Below, piece after piece: positions 9,185 to 19,010 of a stretch of DNA of 64,000 nt. The position numbers were made by a program, and so were the translations under genes. The notes beneath the pieces are model-generated. The model was not told where the DNA came from, searched no databases, and saw nothing but the letters and a program-made list of their open reading frames with translations. The stretch is taken from positions 473,938 through 537,937 of the forward strand of contig JANEZZ010002359.1 in the NCBI GenBank assembly GCA_026122225.1, written 5' to 3'. This DNA is from Heloderma charlesbogerti. Taxonomy: Eukaryota > Chordata > Lepidosauria > Squamata > Helodermatidae. Numbering within the stretch: the first letter of the stretch is position 1; the number at the start of each line of letters is the position of its first letter.

Positions 9185-10117
9185 ATGGCCAACATTCGCT
9201 GGATCATGGAGAAAGCAAGAGAATTCCAGAAAAACATCTATTTCTGCTTCATTGACAGAAATAAAGCCTTTGATTGTGTGGATCACAACAAACTGTGGCA
9301 AATTCTTAAAGAGATGGGAGTACCAGACCACCTTACGTGTCTCCTGAGAAACCTGTACGAGGGTCAAGAAGCAACAGTAAGAACCGGACATGGAACAACC
9401 AATTGGTTCCAAATTGGGAAAGGAGTACGACAAGGCTGTATATTGTCGCCCTGCTTATTTAATTTATATGCAGAGTACATCATGAGAAATGCCGGGTTGG
9501 ATGAATCAGAGGTCGGAATTAAGATTGCTGGGAGAATTATCAGCAACCTCAGATACGCAGACAATACCACCCTAATGGCAGGAAACGAAGAGTATCTAAA
9601 GAGCCTCTGGTTGAGGGTGAAAGTGGAGAGTGCAAAAGCTGGTTTGAAACTTAACATCAAAAAAACTAAAATCATGGCATCTGGCCCCATCACTTCCTGG
9701 CATATAGAGGGGGAAGAAATGGAAGCAGTGACAGATTTTATTTTCCTGGGCTCCAAGATCATGGCAGACGGTGACTGTAGCCATGAAATTAAAAGACGCT
9801 TGCTCCTTGGGAGGAAAGCTATGGCAAACCTAGACAGCAGAGTAAGAAGCAGAGACATCACCTCGCTGACAAAGGTTCGTATAATCAAAGCTATGGTTTT
9901 CCCAGTAGCAACGTATGGCTGTGAGAGCTGGACTATAAGGAAGGCTGAGCGCCAAAGAATCGATGCTTTTGAACTGTGGTGCCGGAGAAGACTCTTACGA
10001 GTCCCCTGGACTGCAAAGAGGTCAAATCAGTCAATCCTAAAGGAAAGCAACCCTGACTGCTCATTGGAAGGACAGATACTGAAGCTGAAGCTCAAATATT
10101 TTGGCCACCTAATGTGA
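9185..10117 (+). pseudogene. BovB reverse transcriptase, 310-codon open segment
   Basis: Carries the RT core in order: CFIDRNKAFDCVDHNKLW (the first catalytic Asp block), GVRQGCILSPCLFNLYAEY, then the active-site box, which reads YADN instead of YADD. The second catalytic aspartate is therefore replaced by asparagine (codon AAT at about 9562). The thumb and C-terminal parts include TYGCESWTIRKAE, FELWCRRRLLRVPW and LKYFGHLM, then a stop at about 10115 where other copies have RRENSLEKT. Clearly BovB, clearly non-functional. Confidence 0.9.
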
Positions 10118-10350
10118 AGAGAAAACTCCCTGGAAAAGACCTTGATGCTGGGAAAGATTGAAGGCAAAAGGAGAAGGGGACGGCAGAGGATGAGATGGCT
10201 AGATAGCATCACCGATGCAATGAATATGAACTTGAGCACACTCCGGGAGAGAGCGCAGGACAGGAAGGCCTGGTGTGCTATGGTCCATGGGGTCACAAAG
10301 AGTCGGACACGACTGAACAACTGAACAACAACAACAACAATAGATTACAT

Positions 10351-11184
10351 ACATACATACTTAAGAAGTGTGCACTGACCCCCCCCACTTCCACTGAGAC
10401 CCCAATTCAGCGTTTTGGAAAACATCCCGCTTCTGCTCGGGCCAGTTTGTAGTCGAACCACTTCAAATCAGCACCAAACCCAAGTCAAGGTTTGGAAAAA
10501 TGAGTCATTATGCTTCCTGTTGACTACCATGGGAAATTAGAAAAAACTGTACCTTTTTTCTCTTGGTTGGAACTGGATGATAATTTCAGGCAAAGTATCC
10601 ACCTAGAAGGGGATTGCACCTGCCCAATGTCAGAAAAATAGGTACAGGGTTTATATTTTGATTTGCTTTTAAAGGGAACTGTCAATAACCTTTTTATTTC
10701 TTGGAAGAATTGGATATAAATTTCAGGATTCATTGCGCCATCAGAGAAGATCATGTCTGTCACATGTCAGAATGATAGCCACAGGGGGTTTTGCGCAACG
10801 GTGGCCTTGATATTTTGAGGTCTCCAAAAGAGGACATACTTATCTCCCTATCTTCCTTGTGGACCATTGTTCTGAATGGTCCACAAGGCCTAGAGTTGTC
10901 CCTAAGTAAGAAACCAACAAAGTTTCAGAAGGATAGTGCAGCAGTTCATGTAGAAGGGGAATTCTCCAATTTGGAGGAGGGAATGATTTGCTTTCCCTTC
11001 CCTTCATCCCTTCCCCAATAGTTTTTGAGTAAATTTGTATGCAAATGCACATGCCGTTAGAGGTGTCCCCCAGGGAAGAAACCTGCAAAGTTTCTGAAGG
11101 ATATACATGCATTCTAATTTCACCAATGTTAGCAGCAGGGGAACATGGGTGGGAAGGTGCTATTGCACTCATGTCCTGCTTGTC
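10351..11184. other. Unassigned sequence with a hairpin and an internal direct repeat
   Basis: After a short (ATAC)n run, no gene or named repeat. A perfect 14-bp inverted repeat with a 6-base loop (CCTTGTGGACCATT and its complement) lies at 10855-10888. A 37-39-bp imperfect direct repeat occurs at 10898-10934 and 11064-11102. These suggest an unclassified, possibly palindromic, DNA element. Confidence 0.5.
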
Positions 11185-11318
11185 AGTTTCCCATGGGCAT
11201 CTGGTTGGCCACTGTGTGAACAGAACGTTGGACTAGATGGACCTTGGTCTGATGCAGCACGGTTGGACCCGATGGCCTTGTAGGCCCCTTCCAACCGTAC
11301 TATTCTATGATTCTATGA
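11185..11318 (+). mobile_element. LINE-type 3' ends, CR1-like terminus
   Basis: A GGACTAGATGGACC segment (11185-11258), typical of LINE/SINE 3' ends in reptiles, is joined to a CR1 3' end (11260-11318). The latter reads GATGGCCTTGTAGGCCCC and closes with ATTCTATGATTCTATGA, the CR1 octamer-type terminus also seen at 18960-19008. No coding part remains. Confidence 0.8.
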
Positions 11319-11850
11319 AATATAGAGTGCCTCTGAGCATATGCAGAATGCTTTTCTTTCACCACTGAGCAGTTACATTCTCCCCCTACCAATTCTATTC
11401 CCCTCCATGCAACCATCCCTCCTCATCCTCCCATCCTCCCACAACTCTTCATAAAAACAGATGTCTTGTTTTGTGCAACTCCTCTCTACCTCCTCCTTGT
11501 TATGCACAAGCTCTCATTGTAGCTTCCTCCCCATAACTTCATTTGTGCCAAGACTTCACCAGGATTCAGCCAATGAGTCTGTTTTCAAAACTAGGGCTAA
11601 GTTATGGAGAAACTCTGAGTATGTACAAGTGCCTTTCCCTCAACACTGAAGCTAGAGTTCATGCAAAACAAAACAAAAAACATAAGGGACAAAACATGCA
11701 TAGGACTGAGCTGAAAGGGTAGTCAATTCATTAGACAGAATTGGGTAGGAACTGTATTAAGCCTGCAGTACTGTGCTCACAACTCAGGACTTATTTCTGA
11801 GTAAACATGCAGAACATCAACGTGCAAACCTCCCTCCAGTAATAACTTGT
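11319..11850. other. Unassigned non-coding sequence
   Basis: Pyrimidine-rich at about 11360-11560. No gene or repeat recognised, apart from a partial palindromic-MITE half near 11780-11812. Confidence 0.45.
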
Positions 11851-11935
11851 GCTGGAATCTTATGCACGCTTTCCTGAGGGTAAGCCTCATTCAGTATAAT
11901 GGGACTTCTGAGTAGGCATACATAGGATTGCATAA
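11851..11935. mobile_element. Short palindromic MITE (GTAAGCC/GGACTTCTGAGTA family)
   Basis: A roughly 85-bp self-complementary unit whose ends read GGAATCTTATGCACG and GCATACATAGGATTGC. Related copies, mostly degraded, lie near 21686-21786, 24486-24562, 27000-27165, 27795-27875, 29688-29775 and 33448-33535. No coding capacity; family name uncertain. Confidence 0.65.
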
Positions 11936-12008
11936 ATTAGCAATATTTATATCCTCTCCACTTAAAAAAACAAACCCCAAACTCCTATTTTTATTAAAGC
12001 TTTCTCTT

Positions 12009-12209
12009 CATAGGAACATAGGAAGCTGCCTTATACTGAGTCAGACCCTGGGCCCATCTAGCGCAGTATTGTTAACACTGACTGGCAGCAGCCGCTCTCC
12101 AGAATTTCAGGCAGGCTTCTTTCCTAGCCCTACCTGGAGATGCTGGGGATTGAACCTGGGACTTTCTGCAGGCCAAGCATGTGCGCTACCACTGAGCTAC
12201 AGCCCTTCC
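12009..12209 (-). mobile_element. tRNA-derived SINE (MIR/L2-tailed type)
   Basis: On the minus strand it starts with a tRNA-like head: GTAGCTCAGTGGTAGCGCA (A box) and GGTTCAATCCC (B box). It ends with GACTCAGTATAAGGCAGC and TTCCTATG, a tail typical of L2-mobilised reptile SINEs. Length about 200 bp, close to full length. Other copies are at 25866-26385 (split) and 33905-34078. Confidence 0.85.
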
Positions 12210-12955
12210 TATTGCTTGATAATGGCAACTGACAAATAAAACAGCCCCAGATGTGTTTCTCTGCAACCATATGAACCCACAAATGTGTGTGTGGGGGGGT
12301 GTAGAGAGAATTCCCTATGCCAAGTGATTCCTTTCAGAGAGGTAGTACTTCAGCGGAATTTAGGAGGCTGTGGAAGGTTTGTAAGGATTGCACGTACGTA
12401 AATTAACTTTATGAGGTGAGGTGGCTGAGAGCTTTTTCTAGCTTTTTTTTAAATTGTAGAACCTATTTAAAAGCATCAGCAGTTCCTCCATCATGATGCC
12501 ACATAGTCCTAACCCTCCCTTTGGAATAATTTGAGTCCTACAACTATTTAGGAGAAATTAAAGTGGAGGGGGAGAAAGAAGTTGGTGGAGGCTGACTGGA
12601 TCCTTTGTTGTACTGAAGCTACTAAACTTCTGCAGAAGCCAAAGGTTCCAGTTTGGGGCACGACTTCTGTGATCTCGCTTCCCCACTCCTGGGAGCGCCC
12701 CCTTTTTCCCATCTTTGCAATCTGTTTCTGCATGTGGAGACATAGCTGGGGCAGAGAACTATGCTAGCTACGAGGGGGAGGGGGCGGAGAGCGCAGTTTC
12801 TCGGAAATGCTTTGGCTCCAACCTCGGTTCCCAGAAACTGTAAAAACCTATGGCCCTCTAGACAGTTTCTAGCAGCCATAAGATTGCTCCCTAAATAGCC
12901 TTAAAACCTTTCCTTTTAAGGCTGCTTTTGACTAACTTGCAAATGGCTCATAGCA
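12210..12955. other. Unassigned non-coding sequence
   Basis: Includes G-rich and A/T-rich stretches and a CTAGCTACGAGGGG-rich patch near 12760-12790. No gene or family recognised. Confidence 0.45.
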
Positions 12956-13253
12956 CTTTTCTTCATAAGGCATTTATTGTGTGCTTGTCATTCCTTACTT
13001 AACAGTTGTTTATGGGATCTTTAGACGATGTTGTGACCCCAGAGCGGGAAAAATGCAGTATTATTTCTGAAAGCAAAGAAAAACATATTTTCCTATCTGT
13101 GTAATTGTGTTATTCCAATATAGCACAGCACCACCTAGAGATTATGTAGTAGAAAAGCAGAAAAGAAAAAGCTCTGCATAGAGTTGGGATCTCAATTCTG
13201 TGATGAAACCAAAAGTATATATAGCAGATTAACATCCTCATGTAGAAATGTTC
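12956..13253 (-). mobile_element. TIR MITE family 'AGCTTTTCTAC', copy 1
   Basis: Reverse-oriented relative of the element at 25890-26220. Shared blocks include CTTCATAAGGCATTTATTGTG at the left end (compare the complement of 26201-26218) and CACCTAGAGATTATGTAGTAG at about 13130-13150, and both copies read TCTCAATTCTG. No coding capacity. Confidence 0.75.
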
Positions 13254-13299
13254 ATATGCTAAAGAACAACTGTCTATAACAGCTTTCTTCCTCTGGTAT

Positions 13300-13410
13300 T
13301 GCCTACATCTTGCTGTCTTGTATCTTAGTATTCTTATAATGTATTTAACTTTCAGAGGGCATGGCCCTAAAAAGCAGCTTATAAATCCATTAGATAAATA
13401 AATATATATA
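13300..13410. repeat. LINE-like 3' tail remnant
   Basis: Ends in AAGCAGCTTATAAATCC followed by (AAATA)n, as in LINE 3' termini. It is short and degraded, so the class is uncertain. Confidence 0.35.
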
Positions 13411-13418
13411 TTAAAATG

Positions 13419-13430
13419 TATAATCAATTA
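13419..13430. repeat. Target-site duplication of the Sauria SINE, left
   Basis: TATAATCAATTA, repeated exactly at 13769-13780. Confidence 0.95.
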
Positions 13431-13768
13431 TGGGCTGCGGTGGCTTAGTGGTTAAGACGCTGAACTGCAGACTGGAAGGTTGGCAGGACAGCAGTTCAAG
13501 ACCCGAGTGCTGTGTGATGGAGTGAGCTCCCGTCTTCAGTCCCAGCTTCTGCCAACCTAGCAGTTCGAAAGCAAGAAACTGCAAGTAGATAAATAGGTAC
13601 CGCCTCAGCGGGAAAGGTAACAGCGTTCTGTGCACCTCGGTGTTCAGTCATGGCTTCCACATGACCACGGAAGCGTCTTTGGACAGCGCTGGCTCTTCGG
13701 CTTAGAAACAGGGATGAGCACCCCCCCCCCCAGGGTCGGACACGACTGGTTGGGGACACCTTTACCTT
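13431..13768 (+). mobile_element. Sauria-type SINE, full length with 12-bp TSD
   Basis: tRNA-like head with A box TGGCTTAGTGGTTAAGACGC (13441-13460) and B box AGTTCAAGACCC (13493-13504), a central domain, then a 3' end containing GTCGGACACGACTG. That motif is also in the BovB 3' terminus (for example near 10300-10316), in keeping with the known Sauria SINE/BovB partnership. The flanking 12-bp duplications are perfect, so both ends are intact. The family is restricted to squamates and is the best taxonomic marker here. Confidence 0.95.
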
Positions 13769-13799
13769 TATAATCAATTAGCTATTCTGTAATTAAAAG

Positions 13800-13892
13800 A
13801 AATTGTCACCTGCTTCTTTGGAGTGTTTGTCAGGCCTAATTAAAGTGATTTTAAAGAACACCTATGAAATCCTTTAATTAAAGGTACTGTAA
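13800..13892. promoter_or_regulatory. Candidate conserved element with homeodomain-like sites
   Basis: Unlike its surroundings, this stretch is repeat-free and holds CCTAATTAAAG (13835-13845) and a perfect 14-bp palindrome CCTTTAATTAAAGG (13871-13884). TAATTA cores are typical homeodomain sites. This is a motif observation only; conservation was not tested. Confidence 0.25.
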
Positions 13893-14049
13893 AGCACTGC
13901 TTTTTACCCATCATTGCCAGTGATTTCCAGTGTAGCAGGCTCTCAAAGAATGCATGTTCCAGAATTCTGTCACAAGCTTCTATGTAGACCTTTATATAAG
14001 CTAAAAAATGAAAAAGCACTTACAAAGGCTTTTAAAAAACTAATTGCAT
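13893..14049. other. Unassigned sequence
   Basis: Short non-repetitive stretch with no recognised feature. Confidence 0.4.
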
Positions 14050-14187
14050 GTCATGGCTACGCAGGGTCTAAACAAATCCTGGGTAGCTGTGAACAAGTGG
14101 GAGCGAACATGCTGGCTCCTAACAACTAGCTCCTGCTCTGTCCCTAGGTTATTGTGACATCTGAACCTGGAGGGCGAAGAACAACCC
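14050..14187. mobile_element. Palindromic MITE, left part (split by Gypsy element)
   Basis: Read in reverse complement, this half parallels 19912-20118: both contain a GGTT(T/C)GGATGTCAC-like motif followed by an AGGAGC...GCTCCCACTT segment. The two halves are arms of one palindromic element, and the Gypsy element at 14188-19907 lies near its centre. Confidence 0.55.
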
Positions 14188-14374
14188 TGTTGTATAGGTG
14201 GTAGGAATGACTGCAGGAATCAGCGAGCCTCAAAAACTACTGTTCTTTATTCAGCCCACACAGAAATGAGTGCTTAGCAGAAACTCCAGCCACTGTTGCT
14301 GCTCCCAATTCTACAGGAGCTGCCAAGGTTCAAAAACAATAACTGATCCACAGTACCCCCTAGAATACATAACA
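14188..14374 (-). repeat. Gypsy 3' LTR
   Basis: 187 bp, reading TGTTATGTATTCTAGG...CCTATACAACA on the minus strand, with an internal AATAAAGAA polyadenylation-type signal (near 14240-14250). It matches the copy at about 19729-19907 with scattered substitutions and small indels, including a gap near 14277-14287, indicating an old insertion. Confidence 0.9.
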
Positions 14375-14391
14375 TTCCTTCCCCCTTAGCT
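14375..14391 (-). other. Gypsy polypurine tract
   Basis: On the minus strand, TAAGGGGGAAGGAA lies directly before the 3' LTR, the expected plus-strand priming site. Confidence 0.8.
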
Positions 14392-14445
14392 GTCATAGTC
14401 TTTCAACCAATGAGGAGGAACCGTTTCACAGCACGGTCTCTGCAG

Positions 14446-14763
14446 TCAACTAGCAGGTGTAGATTGATCAGATGACTTCCTTCCAGTAACTGCTGTAGGT
14501 AAGAAAGGAGTATCGCTCCCATTGCTTAGTGGTCCTGGCACTTCAACAGGCAATGAGAGAAACTCATCAATTCCAGATAGATCTTCAGCAGCTACCTCTG
14601 CTGGTGACAACCCACTCTGGCCAGAACGCCTTCTCAGATGGCCAACACAGCGATGCCATACTAACCCATCTACACACTGGACCTTGTATGACACAGGTCC
14701 AGTGAACTCAGTGATAGAGGAAGGAACCCACCTCGGTCCAGAACCATAGTTCCTAGCAAACAC
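14446..14763 (-). pseudogene. Gypsy Pol C-terminal tail
   Basis: About 105 codons downstream of integrase and before the polypurine tract. A GPVSYKVQ motif resembles the GPY/F module that follows the integrase core in many Gypsy elements and aids target binding. The remainder is low-complexity, Ser/Pro-rich. Separated from the integrase frame by a lesion near 14780. Confidence 0.7.
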
Positions 14764-14781
14764 CTGATCTTGTGGGGCAAA

Positions 14782-15303
14782 TTAACGGAGAGTAGGAGCT
14801 GAGAAGGCAGGATCCAGAGCTTGCTCCCATTTGCTTTGTAAGTCTTTAGCTAAGTCTGGGTGGAGACAGTCAAAACAAGTTTTTAGACGCCGCCTCGTAA
14901 GTAGCTCTGCAGGACTGACTCCTGTTGTTGCACAAGGAGTAACATGTTGAGCAACGAGAAACTTGGCAAAACATGTTGGCCAGTCTCCTCCCACAATGCG
15001 CTTCAGGGCATGTTTTGTTATCTGCACCATCCGCTCACCTTGGCCATTTGCTCGGGGATGGCGAGGTGCAATGGTGACAGCCCGAATAAGGTTCTTGTCT
15101 GCAAATGTTTTAAATTCAGCAGTTGTAAAAGCAGTCCCATTGTCTGAGACTATAGTATCAGGCAACCCATGGGTTGCAAATAAGTGGCACGGTGCTGTGA
15201 TTGTTGCAGCGCCTGTTTGTGATGGGACTAGGACTACTTCATGCCACTTTAAGTAAGAATCTACCACAACCAAGAAGTTTTTTTCCTTGAAATGGTCCTG
15301 CAA
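14782..15303 (-). pseudogene. Gypsy integrase catalytic core
   Basis: The DDE core is visible: LVVVDSYLKWHEV (first Asp), then TIVSDNGTAFTT (second Asp), then HPRANGQGERMVQ (catalytic Glu). This enzyme would join the element's cDNA to host DNA. The segment starts and ends at lesions and is not connected in frame to the zinc-binding part upstream. Confidence 0.9.
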
Positions 15304-15625
15304 AAGCCATATGAAGTCTTGACCAAGGCTTCTTGGTCACTTCCCATGGAAAGACGGGTGCCCTTGGTGGATTGTGCCTAGTGGCTTGACAAGTACTGCA
15401 CGCATTTACAGTTTTTTCAATCTCTGAGTCAATACTGGGCCACCAGACATAGCTCCTGGCCAAGGCTTTCATGCAAACGATCCCTGGATAAGCTGCATGC
15501 AGCGTGGTCAAGATGGTTTGATGGCCCTTATCTGGAATAACAACACGGTTTCCCTGTAGCAGACATCCCTTATGGGCAGACATCTCATGCTGACAGCATT
15601 TGAATGGCTTAAATTCTTCTGGCAA
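15239..15625 (-). pseudogene. Gypsy integrase zinc-binding domain
   Basis: H2C2-type region: GHQTILTTLHAAYPG supplies the histidines and NACSTCQ the cysteines. ARSYVWWPSID lies between them, as usual for Ty3/Gypsy integrases. The frame passes into the start of the core (PWSRLHMAFAGPFQG) and then breaks. Confidence 0.88.
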
Positions 15626-15690
15626 TTCCTCATCCGGCTATCCCATCCATACCCAGTTTAAAACATGAGCCAGTACAGGATCTCAAGCAG

Positions 15691-16122
15691 TCAGCCTAGC
15701 AATTTGATCAGCCTGAAGAGGTGGGTCAGGAAGGGCTTCAAGACTTCCAGTGGAGGAGGTACAACAAAATCTGGAATTTTCAGTGGTACCCGACTCAATC
15801 CATTGGCATTAGCTATTGCCTTTCCTGGTTTGTAGACAAATGTATAATCACAAGCATTGAGCAGAATGCTCCAGCGCTGCATGCGAGGTGATAGTATGCA
15901 GGGAGTAGTCTTACCAGGAGAGAAGAGTCCTAAAAGAGGCTTGTGGTCTGTGCGTATTTCAAAAACATGGCCATAGAGATCGTTGTGGAACTTTTTGACT
16001 CCTGAAATAACAGCCAGGGCTTCTCTGTCGATTTGTGCAAAGTTTCTTTCAGTGGATGACATAGTCCTTGAATAATACGCAATTGGTGCCTCTGTACCGT
16101 CTGGAAATTTGTGGCATAGCAC
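15691..16122 (-). pseudogene. Gypsy RNase H, second part
   Basis: Contains APIAYYSRTMSSTERNF, then IDREALAVISGVKKF (catalytic Glu) and EIRTDHKPLLGLF (catalytic Asp), the standard Gypsy RNase H series. The domain degrades the RNA strand during cDNA synthesis. The preceding part lies in another frame, so a frameshift falls inside the domain. Confidence 0.87.
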
Positions 16123-16454
16123 AGACCAAACCCATAAGAAGAAGCATCAGTAGTAAGGATTAGTGGCTTCGTTTCATCATAATTTACAAGCACAGAATTT
16201 GAACTCAATAAGTGTTTAACATTCTGGAAAGCATTCTCATGCTGGCTGGTCCATTTCCATGGAACTCCTTCTCCCAGCAAGTGATGCAGTGGCTCAGCAA
16301 TGGTAGCCTTTTGTGGAAGGAACACATGGTAGAAACTGAGACATCCCAAGAAGGCTTGAAGTTCCTGTTTTGTTTTTGGAGCAGGTGCATCATGAATGGC
16401 ACATATTTTGTCTTCAGTGGGGTGAATGCCAGAAGCATCAATACGATAGACCAA
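15930..16454 (-). pseudogene. Gypsy RT thumb/connection and start of RNase H
   Basis: ASGIHPTEDKICAIHDAP and ELQAFLGCLSFYHVFLP are the conserved RT-to-RNase H connection of Gypsy pol. They are followed by WTSQHENAFQNVKHLL and then LTTDASSYGFG, where the first catalytic Asp of RNase H sits. The frame diverges from the true RNase H frame after about 16110. Confidence 0.87.
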
Positions 16455-16565
16455 AAATGTTACGCTGGAGGTTCCAGTTTCACATTTCTCCTTTTTTATG
16501 TGAATGCCAGATGTGTCAAAACGATGTAGGACTTCTTGAAGTCGTTCAGCAAGTTCTTCCTCTAT

Positions 16566-17243
16566 TTATCCCATGAGCAGGACATCGTCAAAATATGGTA
16601 CAACACCTGGAATCCCAGAAAGTAGAGTTTCCATGAATTGTTGGAACAGTCCAGAGGCCACAGAAATTCCAAATTGCAGACGCTTTACTCGGAATGCCCC
16701 TTGATGAGTGATTATTGTTTGGGCATCTGCTGTAGAATCATAAACAACCAATTGTTGATATGCTTGGGCCAGATCAAGTTTTGCAAAGACCTTTCCTCCA
16801 CCAAGAACAGCAAAGAGTCTATTGACAACAGGCACTGGGTATGGATGCTGCTTCAGTGTCTTATTCACAGTGCACTTGTAATCCCCACACAGTCTCACCT
16901 TCCCATTAGGCTTTAATACTAGCACAATGGGTGTAGCCCACTGTATCTGTGTAACTGATTCTAGCACACCTTGCTTGATGAGATGCTCAAGCTCTTCTTC
17001 AATTTTTTCCTGCAATGCAAAAGGCACATTCCTGGCTTTCATGCAAATTGGTGCAATAGATGGATCCAGATGGAGTGACATTGGCTTCCCCTTGTATTCT
17101 CCCAGTTCTTCAGAAAACACCCTTGGAAATTTATTATTAATTGCTGCAAGCCAACCTGTAGTAAGGGTGTGAATTCCTTGAACACTAATCCCTATTGATG
17201 AGAACCAGTTTCTCCCCAAGAAGTTTTTCCTCTGCCCCTCCAC
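16566..17243 (-). pseudogene. Gypsy reverse transcriptase core
   Basis: About 225 codons. QWATPIVLVLKPNGKVRLCGDY, then FAKLDLAQAYQQL (catalytic Asp), FRVKRLQFGISVASGLFQ and VVPYFDDVLLMG. The last holds the active-site YFDD box (Y-x-DD), intact in this copy. It ends at a stop at 16566 just after the active site, within the palm-to-thumb transition. The upstream frame is cut at 17280. Confidence 0.92.
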
Positions 17244-17279
17244 AATTATAAGTGGAACCTTCCCTTGGAAGGAGCCATA

Positions 17280-17813
17280 CTAAACATCTACAGTGCAGCA
17301 TCCAAAGATATCGACCTTCTTTGCATTGTAATCATGCAGAATGTATGATGGACTTGACAACTTTGGAGCAAGGGTCCCAGAAAATATGTGCTTAAAGGTG
17401 TGTCTGTAAATTAGGGATACCCCAGACCCCGAATCGACTTCCATTTTGCACTTCCAGCCATTGATTAATATGATTGCATACAACACAGAATCATGAGGTT
17501 CTTTGCCACAGACCTTCTGAATGTGATACAGCTGTTGGGTTTCATCACCCTGTGGATAACCAGCCCCATGAGATGCTAGGTGGAATGACTCCTTGTTATA
17601 GTTCCTTCGTCTTGTGCTAACAGATTTTGAATGGCAGACTTGCTCAAGGTGACCCTTCTTCTTGCAAAACCTGCACTCAGCATCCTTGAATCTGCACGGA
17701 GTCCGCTGATGTGGTCCTCCGCAGCCTGAGCAGGGATAGGTAAGCCTATCTGCACATTTTATGGAGGGTGCATTTCTTGTGTTCTGTTGACCAGAACAAA
17801 TCCTGCCATACGA
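17280..17813 (-). pseudogene. Gypsy Gag zinc knuckles and aspartic protease
   Basis: Two CCHC knuckles are visible, CSGCGGPHQRTPC (CX2CX3HX4C) and CRFCKKKGHLEQVC (CX2CX4HX4C), which bind element RNA in Gag. About 80 residues on, the protease active-site loop reads CKMEVDSGSGVSLIY (the DSG form of D-S/T-G). Gag and Pol seem to share one frame. The upstream side is cut by the CR1 insertion at about 17814; the downstream side ends in a stop at 17280. Confidence 0.88.
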
Positions 17814-19010
17814 ACCTGATCTCAATTTTTGATCAAGTAACCTCCCTTGTGGACTGTGGGAATGCTGTAGACATAATATACCTCGACTTCAGCAAAGGTT
17901 TCAACAAAGTGCCCTATGATATCCTGATGAGCAAACTAGCTCAAAGTGGGCTAGGTGGATCCACAGTTGGCTACAGAATTGGACTCAAAGAGTGCTTATC
18001 AATGGGATCTTCTCAAACTGGGGAGACGTAATGAGCGGGGTACCACAGGGCTCAGTCCTGCCCTCAGTGCTCTTCAACATTTTTATTAATGACTTGGATG
18101 AGGAGGTGCAGGGAATGCTGATCAAATTTGCAGATGACACAAAATTGGGCGGGATAGCTAATACTTTGGAAGTCAGAAACAAAATTCAAAGTGATCTTGA
18201 TAGACTGGAGCGCTGGGCAAAAAACAACAGAATGAACTTTAATAGGGATAAATGCCAAGTACTGCACCTAGGAAAAAGAAACCAAATGACCAGTGGCATG
18301 ATGGGGGATATGTGGCTCAACGACACTACAAGCGAGAAGGATCTTGGAATTGTTGTAGCTCACAAGCTGAATATAAGCCAACAATGGGATGTGGCTGCAA
18401 AAAAGGCCAATGCTATTTTGGGCTGCATTAATAGAAGCATAGCTTCCAAATCCCAGGAAGTACTAGTTCCCCTCTACTCAGCACTGGTTAGGCCTCGTCT
18501 GGAGTACTGTGTCCAGTTCTGGGCACCGCACTTTAAGAAGGATGCAGACAAGCTGGAGAGGGTTCAGAGGAGGGCAACAAAGATGATCAGGGGACTGGAA
18601 ACAAAGCCCTATGAAGAGAGACTGAAAGAGCTGGGCATGTTTCACCTTGAGAAGAGAAGACTGAGGGGAGATATGATAGCGCTCTTCAAGTATTTGAAAG
18701 GTTGTCACAGAGAGGAAGGCCAGGATTTCTTCTCCATCATCCCAGAGTACAGGACAGAATAATGGGCTCAAGTGACAGGAAGCCAGATTCCGGCTGAACA
18801 TCAGGAAAATCTTCCTGACTGTTAGAGGAATATGACAATGGAACCAATGACCTAGGGAGGTGGTGGGCTCTCCCACACTGGAGGCATTCAAGACGAGGCT
18901 GTTCAGCCATCCGTCGGGGATGTACTGACTTGGATTCCTGCATTGAGCAGGGGGTTGGGCTCAATGGCCTTGTAGGCCCCTTCCAACCCTACTATTCTAT
19001 GATTCTATGA
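17814..19010 (+). mobile_element. CR1 LINE, 5'-truncated, inserted in Gypsy gag
   Basis: The plus strand carries about 1.2 kb of CR1 ORF2 from the middle of the reverse transcriptase to the 3' end, closing with ATTCTATGATTCTATGA at 18990-19008, the typical CR1 terminus. Gypsy Gag sequence resumes directly on both sides, proving insertion into the Gypsy element. No clear target-site duplication, as usual for CR1. Confidence 0.94.
17992..18762 (+). pseudogene. CR1 ORF2 reverse transcriptase, C-terminal 256 codons
   Basis: Contains [20 protein letters not shown], the active-site block KFADDTKLGG (FADD, intact), DLDRLERWAKNNRMNFN, CQVLHLGKRNQ, and the CR1 C-terminal signature RPRLEYCVQFWAPHFKKDAD plus LERVQRRATKMI. 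A frame change just upstream separates it from the earlier RT block (VDIIYLDFSKGFNKV, 17768-18031). It stops at 18762; CR1 copies usually continue with homologous sequence to about 18900, so the C-terminus is damaged. Confidence 0.9.

Larger units (their letters stand above)
7818..10339 (+). mobile_element. BovB LINE copy 1, internally deleted, 11-bp TSD
   Basis: Starts GCCCCTTCATGGATCACTGC and ends in (CAA)n, flanked by identical ATAGATTACAT at 7807-7817 and 10340-10350, so both ends are true integration ends. Compared with the copy at 38615-41827 it lacks about 701 bp: the sequence jumps after GGAG near 8388 from the endonuclease region to the linker before the reverse transcriptase. The joined ends share GGAG, so a microhomology deletion is likely; 701 is not a multiple of three, so it also shifts the frame. 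BovB is an RTE-clade LINE and the known partner of Sauria SINEs. Confidence 0.95.
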
